Of a stretch of 64,000 bases of DNA, positions 46,515 to 54,273 are shown piece by piece. The DNA is from Planctomycetota bacterium. Its GTDB lineage: Bacteria; Planctomycetota; B15-G4; SIAN01. A program made the translations under genes and the position numbers. Location: NCBI GenBank assembly GCA_016795285.1, contig JAEUIC010000005.1, positions 62,001 to 126,000 of the forward strand. Reading direction: 5' to 3'. The notes under the pieces were generated by a model that did not search any database, had not been told where the DNA came from, and saw only the letters and a list, made by a program, of their open reading frames with translations. Within the stretch, counting starts at the first letter, position 1, and each line of letters opens with the position of its first letter.

Positions 46515-47450
46515 ATGGACAAGCATCGCGACGCAGGCCACGGCGGCGGCGAGCCGATCGCGCTGGTCGAATGCCCGCGCGACGCCTTCCAGGGCTATCG
46601 CCGGCCGATCCCGACCGAACGCAAGGTGGCCCACCTGCGCACGCTCGTCGCGGCGGGCTTCACCGCGATCGACTTCGGCAGCTTCGTCTCGCCGAAGGCG
46701 GTGCCGCAGATGGCCGACACGGAAGCGGTCTTCGCGGCGCTGCAATCGCCCCCATCGGCGGCGTCGATCGCGGCAGGCGCCGCCGTCGACTGGATCGGCA
46801 TCGTCGCCAACGAGCGCGGACTCGAGCGGCTGCTCGCGCTGCCGGGCGTCACCACCGCCGGCTACCCCTTCTCCTGCTCCGAGACGTTCCAGCAGCGCAA
46901 CACCGGCGCCTCGATCGCCGAGAGCTTCGCGCGCCTCGATGCGCTGGTCGCCGCGACGCGCGCCGCCGGCCGCCGCCTGAACGTCTACCTCTCGATGGCG
47001 TTCGGCAACCCCTTCGGCGATCCCTGGTCGCCCGCCGCCGTCGTGCAGTTGGCCGAGCAGCTGCGCGCGCGCGGCGTCACCTGCCTGCAGCTCGCCGACA
47101 CGGTCGGCACCGCGACGCCCGCCGTGGTGCAGGAGCTGGTCGCCGCGGTCGGCGCCGTGATGGCGGGCGGCCGCTTCGGCGTCCACCTCCACGCGCGCGC
47201 CGACGACTTCGCCGCGAAGGTCGACGCCGCGCTCGCCGCCGGCTGCCGCAGCTTCGACGCGGCGCTCGGTGGCGCGGGCGGCTGCCCGTTCGCCGGCGAT
47301 GACCTGGTCGGCAACCTGCCGACCGAAGCGCTCGTCGCCCACCTCCGCGCGCGCGGCTTCACGGTCGCCCTCGAAGCGGCAGCGCTGCAGCGCGCCTCCG
47401 CCTCGGCCGCCGCGCTGATCCACGACTACTCCGGAGCGACTGCGTCATGA
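46515..47450 (+). CDS. mvaB: Hydroxymethylglutaryl-CoA lyase
   Basis: A 311-residue TIM-barrel lyase cleaving HMG-CoA to acetyl-CoA and acetoacetate, the last step of leucine degradation. The catalytic set is present: Arg-Asp in VECPRDAFQ (normally EVGPRDGLQ, so slightly divergent), metal His pair in GVHLHARADDF, and the active-site Cys in GGAGGCPFAGDDLVGNLPTE. ADTVGTATP is the usual strand. AGGGAAG precedes ATG 46515. The stop overlaps the next ATG (ATGA), coupling it to the hydratase gene. Confidence 0.9.
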   Translation: MDKHRDAGHGGGEPIALVECPRDAFQGYRRPIPTERKVAHLRTLVAAGFTAIDFGSFVSPKAVPQMADTEAVFAALQSPPSAASIAAGAAVDWIGIVANERGLERLLALPGVTTAGYPFSCSETFQQRNTGASIAESFARLDALVAATRAAGRRLNVYLSMAFGNPFGDPWSPAAVVQLAEQLRARGVTCLQLADTVGTATPAVVQELVAAVGAVMAGGRFGVHLHARADDFAAKVDAALAAGCRSFDAALGGAGGCPFAGDDLVGNLPTEALVAHLRARGFTVALEAAALQRASASAAALIHDYSGATAS

Positions 47451-48238
47451 GCAAGCCTCTCGTCGAGATCGCGACCCACGGCGACGCCCGCGTGCTGACG
47501 CTCGCCCGCCCCGAGGTGAAGAACGCGCTGTCGGCGGAGCTGGTCGACGCGCTGCTGGTGGCGCTCGATGCGGCGGCGGCCGACACGGCGCTGCGCGGGC
47601 TGGTGCTGACGGGCGCGGGCGCCGACTTCTGCGCGGGCGCCGACTTGAAGGCGCTGCAGCAGCTCGCCACGCGCACGCTCGACGAGAACCGCGCCGACTC
47701 GCGCCACTTGGCCCGCCTTTTCGCGCGCCTCCATCGCCATCCGTTGCCGATCGTCGCGGCGGTGCGCGGCCACGCGCTCGCCGGCGGCAGCGGACTCGCC
47801 TGCGTCTGCGATCGGGTGATCGCCGCCGACGACGCGAAGTTCGGCTTCACCGAGGCGCGCATCGGCTTCGTCGCCGCCATCGTCGCGCGCTTCGTGGTCG
47901 ACCGCGCCGGACCGCGCGCGGCGCGCGAACTGCTCCTCACGGGGCGGCGCTTCGACGCCGCCGAAGCGATCGCGCTCGGCATCGCCGACGAGTTGGCGCC
48001 GGCCAACACCGTGGTCGAGCGGGCGATCGGCTGGCTCGCTTCGCTGAGGAAGAGCGCGCGCTCCTCGATCGCCGCGACGCGCCTCCTGCTGGCCGAGCTG
48101 CAAGGCCGCGAGCTCGACGCCGCGCTCGACTGGGCCGCCGAACTGAACGCGCGCACCCGCGCCACCGAGGAGTGCCGCGAAGGGGTCGCCTCGGTCCTCG
48201 AGAAGCGCGCGCCGCGCTGGTGGCCCGCCGCGCCGTGA
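47447..48238 (+). CDS. Enoyl-CoA hydratase/isomerase family, probably methylglutaconyl-CoA hydratase
   Basis: A 263-residue crotonase-fold enzyme. The oxyanion-hole strands are GAGADFCAGADLKAL and VRGHALAGGSGLACVCD. A catalytic glutamate is present in FGFTEARIGFVAAIVA. Coupling to HMG-CoA lyase and proximity to an MCC-type carboxylase suggest hydration of 3-methylglutaconyl-CoA, but family members are promiscuous. It overlaps both neighbours by 4 nt (ATGA upstream, GTGA downstream). Confidence 0.88.
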   Translation: MSKPLVEIATHGDARVLTLARPEVKNALSAELVDALLVALDAAAADTALRGLVLTGAGADFCAGADLKALQQLATRTLDENRADSRHLARLFARLHRHPLPIVAAVRGHALAGGSGLACVCDRVIAADDAKFGFTEARIGFVAAIVARFVVDRAGPRAARELLLTGRRFDAAEAIALGIADELAPANTVVERAIGWLASLRKSARSSIAATRLLLAELQGRELDAALDWAAELNARTRATEECREGVASVLEKRAPRWWPAAP

Positions 48239-49698
48239 CGTCCGCGCCGGCCTCGCCCCGCGGTCCGCGCGCGACCAGCCTCGCTCGCGAGCGCCGCCGC
48301 TTCCTCGCCGCCGCGCTCTTGCTGGCCGCCAGCTGCACCGCGCTCGCCTGGCTCCCTGCCCTCTCCACGCCGAGCGGCAAGAGCGTCGCGCTGCTCGCCG
48401 CGCTGGCGGGCGCGCCGTTCCTCGCGCTCGCCACGCTGGCGCTGCGCGCGCTGCGGCACGAGCGGCGCGGCGCTCCGCTCCTCTCGCCGCTCGCGCTGGT
48501 GGGCGGCGCGCTGCTGCTGCGCGCGCTGGTGGTGGCGGCGCCGCCGTGGCTCTCCGACGATCTCTGGCGCTACCTCTTCGAGGGGCGCGTGCAGCGGGCC
48601 GGTTTCTCGCCCTACGTCCATGCGCCCGACGATCCGGCGTTGGCGGCGTTGCGCGACGAGCTGCACGGCCGCGTCACCTACCGCGACATCCCGGCCGTCT
48701 ACCCGCCCGCGGCGCAGCTCCTCTTCCGCTGGCTGCCCGAGTCGGCGCTCGCGTGGAAGGCGTTCGTCGCGCTGCTCGACCTCGCCTTCATCGCCTGGAT
48801 GGTGCGCCGCCTCGCGCGCAGCGGGCAGGCGACGCGCGCGCTGCTCTACGCCTGGAACCCGCTGGTGGTGCTCGAGGGGGCGGCGAGCGGCCACCTCGAC
48901 CTGCTCGGCTGGTGCGCGGCGCTGCTGGCGCTGCACGCGGCGGAACCGGCGGCGCGGCGGATCGGGGCGCACCTCCATGAGCTGGCGGTCGGTGCGCTCG
49001 CCGGCCTCGCCGGCATGGTGAAGCCGCAGGGGTTCGTCGCCGCGCTCGCCCTGCTGCGGCCGCTGCGCCCGGTCGCGCTGCTCGGCACGCTGCTGGCGGC
49101 GCTCCTGCTGTGGCTCCCGTTCGCCCGCGACGGATCGGCGCTCTTCGCCGGCACGCTCCGCTACGCGCACGACTGGGAGTTCAACGGCCTCTGCTACCCG
49201 CCGCTCGTGCGCCTCGGCGAGCAGCTGAAGGAATCGCTCGAGGCGCTGCCCGATCAACCGCTCCACCTCTGGCGCGTGCGCGAGATCGGCTACGCGATCG
49301 TGCCGAACCAATGGGCGCGCAAGGTGGCGGCGCTGCTCTTCCTCGCGCTCGTCGCGCTGCTGCTGCGTCGCTGGCGCGGCCGGCCGCTGCCGCTCGCCTT
49401 CTTCGCGCTGGCGGCGTTCGTGGCGACCACGCCGGTGGTCCATCCGTGGTACGTCGCGTGGCTCGCCCCCTTCCTGCCGTTCCTGCCGGCGCGCTGCGGC
49501 CGCTTCGCGCTGCTGCTGACCGTCACCGTGCTCTTCGCCCACGCGGTCCCCGCCGAGCGACTCGCGAGCGGGCAGTGGCGCGAGCCGCCGTGGATCGCGC
49601 TGCTCACCTGGTGGCCGCCCTGCCTCCTGTTCGCGTTCGATTCGTGGCGCGGCCACCTCGCGGCCGCCGCGGCGCCGCCCGCCGTCACTCGAGCGTGA
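48235..49698 (+). CDS. Polytopic GT-C glycosyltransferase (mannosyltransferase-like)
   Basis: A 487-residue membrane protein with about ten to twelve TM helices. The first periplasmic loop has the acidic motif WLSDDLWRYLFEGRV that marks lipid-phosphate-sugar-dependent GT-C enzymes. PVVHPWYVAWLAPFLPF is also typical of the GT87/PIG-M-like group. It probably adds a hexose from a polyprenyl-phosphate donor to an envelope glycan. GTG 48235 overlaps the hydratase stop by 4 nt, yet the functional link to leucine degradation is not obvious. Its 3' end overlaps that of the convergent FG-GAP gene by 14 bp. Confidence 0.82.
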   Translation: MTSAPASPRGPRATSLARERRRFLAAALLLAASCTALAWLPALSTPSGKSVALLAALAGAPFLALATLALRALRHERRGAPLLSPLALVGGALLLRALVVAAPPWLSDDLWRYLFEGRVQRAGFSPYVHAPDDPALAALRDELHGRVTYRDIPAVYPPAAQLLFRWLPESALAWKAFVALLDLAFIAWMVRRLARSGQATRALLYAWNPLVVLEGAASGHLDLLGWCAALLALHAAEPAARRIGAHLHELAVGALAGLAGMVKPQGFVAALALLRPLRPVALLGTLLAALLLWLPFARDGSALFAGTLRYAHDWEFNGLCYPPLVRLGEQLKESLEALPDQPLHLWRVREIGYAIVPNQWARKVAALLFLALVALLLRRWRGRPLPLAFFALAAFVATTPVVHPWYVAWLAPFLPFLPARCGRFALLLTVTVLFAHAVPAERLASGQWREPPWIALLTWWPPCLLFAFDSWRGHLAAAAAPPAVTRA

Positions 49699-51559
49699 GG
49701 CGCTGCACGTTGGTGAAGCAGCCGGGCGAGCGCCGCCGCTTCGCCGCCGCCTGCACGAGGAAGTCGAGCTCCTGCAGCGCCGGGTCGTCGGGCAGCGACT
49801 CGACCAGCGTGAACTCGTCGCCGACCGCGATGCGCGCGTCGAACACGTGGAACAGGTGGATGCGCAGCTCGTAGCCGAGCGGCGGCAGGAGCAGCGACTC
49901 CTCGGGCGCCGCGCCGAAGAAGGTGAGCACCATCTCGCCTGGCTCCACCAGCAGCCGCAGCGCCACGTCGCTGCCGAGCGCCGCGGCCGCCGGAGCGAGC
50001 AGCGCTGGCGTGCGCGCGAAGCCGTCGGCAAGCGTCGCGCTGCCATGGGGGTTGGTGACCACCATCGCGAGCGGCCCGGGAGCGCCCGCGGCGACCACGC
50101 ACGTCGCCGTCGCGTCGTCTACCACCACCAGCGACTCGACGGCGACGCCGCCGCACTCGACGGTGAGCGGGCCGGCGGTGAACCAGCGGCCGCGCAGCGT
50201 CACCGCCGTCGCCGCGTCGCGCCGACCGCGCGGCGGCAGGACGGACAGGAGCTGCGGCGTGCGATCGACCCGCCAGTTCGAGGCGATCGCGGCCACGCGA
50301 CCGGAGCGCGCCCCATTGGCAGCGCTCATCGGCGCGCCCACCACCAGGTCGGCGGTGCCGCTGCCATCGAGATCGCCCGCCGCGGCCAGCGCCGCGCCGA
50401 ACCGCTCGCCCGCCGCCGCGCCCTGCGCCGCGAAGAGTTCGTGGCCATCGACGCCCGAGCGGACCGTCACCTTGCCGGCCGCGCCGCCCGCGCCGTCATG
50501 GCCCCACGCGCCGCCGGCGAAGTCGCCGCGCCCGTCGCCGTCGACGTCGCCGAGCCCGGCCACCGCGTAGCCGAGCAGGTCGCCCGCCGCGTCGCCCTGC
50601 AGCGCGAAGAGGCGCGTGCCGTCGGCCGCGTGCAGCGAGAGGCGGCCTGCGTTGGCGCCGCCGCCGTCGTGCCACGGCGCGCCGACCAGCAGCTCGCCGC
50701 GACCGTCGCCGTCGAAGTCGGCCGCGGCCGACAGCGCGTAGCCGAAGCGATCGCCGGCCGCATCGCCGTCGAAGCGCGAGAGCTCGCGGCCGTCGCGGCC
50801 GGAGAGGAGGTAGACGCGCCCGCGATCGGCGCCGACGCGATCGAAGCGGTCGGCCGCCACCGCGAGGTCGGCGTGGCCGTCGCCGTCGAGATCGGGCAGC
50901 GCCGCGAGCGTCGCGCCGAACCAGTCGCCGGCCGCCTCGCCGAGCCGCGTCCAGCGCGTGGCGCCGCTCGCCGCGGAGACCACCAGCAGCCGGCCGCGAT
51001 CGGCACCCTGCACGCCGTAGCGCGGTGCGCCGATCGCCAGCTCGGCCCGGCCATCGCCATCGAGGTCGCCGAGCGGAGCGACGGCCCAGCCGAATCGCTC
51101 GCCGGCGCTGCCCACCAGCGGAGCGAGCGCGTGGCCGTCGGCGCCGGAGAAGAGCGCCACGCAACCGCTGCGCGAGCCGTTGCCGGCGCTGTGCTCGGGC
51201 GCGCTGACGAAGTAGTCGGAGCGGCCGTCACCGTCGACGTCGCCGGCGCGCCCGAGCGCGAAGCCGAACGAGTCGCCGGCCGCGCTGCCGCGCCACGTGG
51301 CGAGCGGCGCACCGTTCGCGCCGGAGAGGAGGGAGGCGCTGCCGGCATCGGCGCCGGTCGCGTCGTTGCGATAGGCGCCGACCAGCAGGTCGTCGCGTCC
51401 ATCGCCGTCGTAGTCGCCCGCCGCGGCGACCGCGCTGGCGAACTCGTCGAAGGGCGATTCGCCCGGCCGCTGCCAGACGAGCTGCTGCGCCGCTGCGGGC
51501 GCGCTGCAGAACCCGAGCAGCGCCGCGCACGCGCGCGCCTGCCGTGTCGAGACCTTCAT
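49685..51559 (-). CDS. Secreted FG-GAP/VCBS beta-propeller protein
   Basis: A 624-residue exported protein with a signal peptide ending near APAAAQQ. About seven FG-GAP repeats of ~58 residues follow, each with a calcium-type loop such as DYDGDGRDDLLVGA, DVDGDGRSDYFVSA and DFDGDGRGELLVGA, forming an integrin-like propeller (residues about 30-430). An IPT/TIG-like sandwich (about 435-510) and a C-terminal domain of unknown type complete it. Surface binding or adhesion is typical; no catalytic motif is visible. The ribosome site region is weak. 171 bp with a strong hairpin separate it from the thioredoxin gene upstream. Confidence 0.88.
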   Translation of the reverse strand: MKVSTRQARACAALLGFCSAPAAAQQLVWQRPGESPFDEFASAVAAAGDYDGDGRDDLLVGAYRNDATGADAGSASLLSGANGAPLATWRGSAAGDSFGFALGRAGDVDGDGRSDYFVSAPEHSAGNGSRSGCVALFSGADGHALAPLVGSAGERFGWAVAPLGDLDGDGRAELAIGAPRYGVQGADRGRLLVVSAASGATRWTRLGEAAGDWFGATLAALPDLDGDGHADLAVAADRFDRVGADRGRVYLLSGRDGRELSRFDGDAAGDRFGYALSAAADFDGDGRGELLVGAPWHDGGGANAGRLSLHAADGTRLFALQGDAAGDLLGYAVAGLGDVDGDGRGDFAGGAWGHDGAGGAAGKVTVRSGVDGHELFAAQGAAAGERFGAALAAAGDLDGSGTADLVVGAPMSAANGARSGRVAAIASNWRVDRTPQLLSVLPPRGRRDAATAVTLRGRWFTAGPLTVECGGVAVESLVVVDDATATCVVAAGAPGPLAMVVTNPHGSATLADGFARTPALLAPAAAALGSDVALRLLVEPGEMVLTFFGAAPEESLLLPPLGYELRIHLFHVFDARIAVGDEFTLVESLPDDPALQELDFLVQAAAKRRRSPGCFTNVQRLTLE

Positions 51560-51686
51560 GAGCGTGGCTCTCCGCCCCGCTCCCCGATCCGCCGATCCCT
51601 CGCCGCACGCCTCTTCGTCTCGTAGGAAGGGCGGCTGAAGCGCCGATCGGTGGCCGTTTCGTTCCCGCGACGGCCGGCGCGAAGAC

Positions 51687-51724
51687 GCGCGCGGCGGCCG
51701 GCCCCAAGGCCCGCCGCCGCGCGC
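51687..51724 (-). terminator. GC-rich hairpin between the thioredoxin-like and FG-GAP genes
   Basis: A perfect 12-bp stem (GCGCGCGGCGGC at 51687-51698 with its complement at 51713-51724), with additional GGCC/GGCC pairing inside, begins 7 bp after the stop of the thioredoxin-like gene. No T-run follows on the minus strand beyond TCTTCG. Confidence 0.45.
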
Positions 51725-51730
51725 TCGCGG

Positions 51731-52735
51731 TCACGAACCGTTGATGCGATCGAGCAGCTGCTGCAGCCGCGGATTGATCTCGAGGCCGAGCTCGCTCACC
51801 TTCTTCGCGTACTTCTTGGCCGCCTCGTTGTTCTTCAGGAACTGGAAGTTCCAGAACGCGGCGTTGACGTAGAGCTGCATCGCGAGCTCCTTGTCCTTGA
51901 TCGGACCGAGCGCGTCGAGCTCGTCGATCTTCTTCGCGGCCGGCCCGATCTCGTCAGGGCCGCCGATGTTGCCGGTCTCGGCCGCCACCACCTGCTCGAG
52001 CAGCCCGTCGGCGTTCTTCGGGTCGAGCTGGCGCGCCGCGGTGACCACGTCCTCGGCGACGTCGCCGACGTGGAGCAGCGCCTTCACCGCCTTCAGCTTG
52101 CGCCCCGCCTTGTTGTCGGCGTCGAGCGTGAGGGCGTGGCGCGCGATCGCGCCGAGCTTGGCCGCGGACGGCGCGTCGCCATCGAGCGCCTGGAGCTTCT
52201 CGATCGCCGCATCGAGGAGCTTCAGCTGCTCCTCGCCCTTCGCTGCGGCGAACTTCGCCTCGAACTCCTTCGCCTCGGCGAGCGCCGCCTTGCCGCCGGT
52301 GCGCAGCTCGGCGACGTGGGTGACGTACGGCGCGGCGCCGCCTTCGCGGTAGCCGCTGCGTCCGAAGACCTCGCCTTCCGGTGTCATCAGCAGGATGGTC
52401 GGGTAGCCGGCGATCTTGTACTGCTTGGCGAGTTCGGCATTGCGCGCCGGGTTCGGCACCTTCGCCTTCGCCTCGTCGCCCTGCGGGTAGTCGAGCGCGA
52501 CCAGCACGAACTGGTCGCCGACGCCCTTCAGGAACTCCTCGTGCGCGAAGACCTCCTCGTGGAGCTTGATGCACCAGCCGCACCAGTCGGAGCCGGTGAA
52601 GTCGACGAAGAGGTCCTTGCCGCTCTCCTTGGCGAGCTTGGCGGCGGCATCCCAGTCGGCGATCCAGGCGTCGCCACGATGCGTGGCCGGAGCGGCGAGC
52701 GCCGCGACGGCGGTGAACAGGAGGTGCGAGAGCAT
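51731..52735 (-). CDS. Exported thioredoxin-fold protein with helical C-terminal domain
   Basis: A 334-residue protein starting at ATG 52735 with a signal peptide (LSHLLFTAVAALAAPA). The N-terminal thioredoxin fold carries the redox motif WCGWC in FVDFTGSDWCGWCIKLHEEV and the cis-proline region AGYPTILLMTPEG. From about residue 160 it continues as an alpha-helical, Lys/Ala-rich region of TPR-like appearance without catalytic motifs. Unlike the DsbD gene in this window, both active-site residues are ordinary cysteines. It may be a substrate of that DsbD; this is inference. Confidence 0.88.
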   Translation of the reverse strand: MLSHLLFTAVAALAAPATHRGDAWIADWDAAAKLAKESGKDLFVDFTGSDWCGWCIKLHEEVFAHEEFLKGVGDQFVLVALDYPQGDEAKAKVPNPARNAELAKQYKIAGYPTILLMTPEGEVFGRSGYREGGAAPYVTHVAELRTGGKAALAEAKEFEAKFAAAKGEEQLKLLDAAIEKLQALDGDAPSAAKLGAIARHALTLDADNKAGRKLKAVKALLHVGDVAEDVVTAARQLDPKNADGLLEQVVAAETGNIGGPDEIGPAAKKIDELDALGPIKDKELAMQLYVNAAFWNFQFLKNNEAAKKYAKKVSELGLEINPRLQQLLDRINGS

Positions 52736-52882
52736 TCCGGGACGCGTCCTTTCGTGCCGAAGGGGAAGCGCTCCCTCGTGCGCCGCGCGGCACCAGCCGG
52801 CGGCGGAGCGAGGAGAGGCGTCAGCACGCGGCGTCGTGCGGACGAGGGCGGGGCGCCACATTAGTGCGGCGCCGACCTTCCG

Positions 52883-54094
52883 CTATCGGCGCGGGAACTC
52901 CTCGCGCAGCGCCGCAGCGAGGCGGGCGTACTGCTCGCGCGTGTTGTAGAGCTGTGCCGAGATGCGCAGCAGCCGGCGCGGCGGCGCGGGCCAGAGGGGG
53001 ACGGGGACCTCGATCCGGTGGCGCTCGAAGAGGCGCAGCTGGAGCGGATCGATCCCGAGCGGCGGAGCGCCCGGCCGCTCCTGATCGGGCAGCACGACGG
53101 CGGCGAGGGAGCCGACCATCGACTCCGGGCACGGGGGCGCCCCCGCACCGAGCGCCTCCAGCAGCAGCGCGCGGCCCGCGAGGACGAGTTCGTGGTTGCG
53201 GCGGCGGATCTCCGCGAAGCCGCCCGGCACGAGCCCCTCGAGGAAGGCGATCGCCTGCGGCAGCACCAGCCACGCCGACGGGTCGAAGGTGCCCGGCCAG
53301 TCGAACTCGAGGCGGAAGAGCGAGCGGTCGCGCCGACTCGAGTTGGCGCCGTGGCTGATGGCGAGCGGACGGAGGCGCGACTGCCGGTCGCGCCGCACGT
53401 GGAGCAGCGCGCTCCCCTTCGGCGTGCACATCCACTTGTGGCAGTTGCCGGTGTAGTAGGCCGCGCCGAGCGCGTCGAGCGCGAGCGGCAGCTGACCCGG
53501 CCCGTGCGCGCCGTCGACCAGCGTGTCGATGCCGCGGGCGGCGAGCTCCGCGACCAGCCGCTCGATCGGGAAGACGACGCCGGTCGGGCTGCTCACGTGG
53601 TCGAGCAGCGCGAGCCGCGTGCGCGGCGTCACCTGCGCCAGCACGCGCTCGACGACGAGGTCGGGGCTCGCGATCGGGAAGGGGATGCGCGCGACGACGA
53701 CGGTGGCGCCGTGCTGGCGCGCCGCGAAATCGAGCGCGTTGCGGCTCGCGTTGTACTCCTGGTCGGTGGTGAGCAGCTCGTCGCCGGGCGCGAAGGAGAG
53801 GCTGCGCAGCACCGTGTTGACGCCGGCCGTCGCGTTCGGGACGAAGGCGAGGTCGTCGGGCGCGGCGCCGACGAAGCGAGCCAGCGCTTCGCGCGCGGCG
53901 TCGAGGCATCCCTCGAGCTCGCGGTGGAGGAAGAGGACCGGCTCGCGCTCGAGGCGCAGCTGCCAGTCGCGTTGTGCGGCGAGGAGCGCCGTCGGGCAGG
54001 CGCCGAACGAGCCGTGGTTCAAGAAGTCGATCGACGGATCGAGCGACCAATGGCGGGCGAGTTCGTTGGCGGAGGGCAAGCTCGGCGCGGCCAC
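52883..54094 (-). CDS. Class V aminotransferase, isopenicillin-N-epimerase-like
   Basis: A 403-residue PLP enzyme of fold type I. The PLP lysine is in TGNCHKWMCTPKGSALL. LVDGAHGPGQLPL supplies the cofactor-stacking Asp/His, and LNHGSFGACP is the typical N-terminal entry of the isopenicillin-N epimerase/cysteine-desulfurase-like group. Substrates in this group vary (epimerase, desulfurase, hercynylcysteine lyase), so the reaction is not assigned. I chose GTG 54094, with GGAG upstream; an in-frame ATG at 54190 would add a Pro/Gly-rich stretch. It is divergent from the following glycosyltransferase. Confidence 0.85.
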   Translation of the reverse strand: MAAPSLPSANELARHWSLDPSIDFLNHGSFGACPTALLAAQRDWQLRLEREPVLFLHRELEGCLDAAREALARFVGAAPDDLAFVPNATAGVNTVLRSLSFAPGDELLTTDQEYNASRNALDFAARQHGATVVVARIPFPIASPDLVVERVLAQVTPRTRLALLDHVSSPTGVVFPIERLVAELAARGIDTLVDGAHGPGQLPLALDALGAAYYTGNCHKWMCTPKGSALLHVRRDRQSRLRPLAISHGANSSRRDRSLFRLEFDWPGTFDPSAWLVLPQAIAFLEGLVPGGFAEIRRRNHELVLAGRALLLEALGAGAPPCPESMVGSLAAVVLPDQERPGAPPLGIDPLQLRLFERHRIEVPVPLWPAPPRRLLRISAQLYNTREQYARLAAALREEFPRR

Positions 54095-54273
54095 GGCAGC
54101 TCCATTCGGAGGGCGCGGCGGTAGAAACGCGCCGTCGCGGCCGTTGCCGTGCGCGCCTCCCGCAGCGAAGTGGAGGCGCGAAGCTAGCAACCCGCGCCGG
54201 CGGCTCGCCAGCGAGCCGCCGTTGCGCCGGTTATGAGGAGAGAGCCACGGTCGCGCGCCTCCCCCATCGAGCG

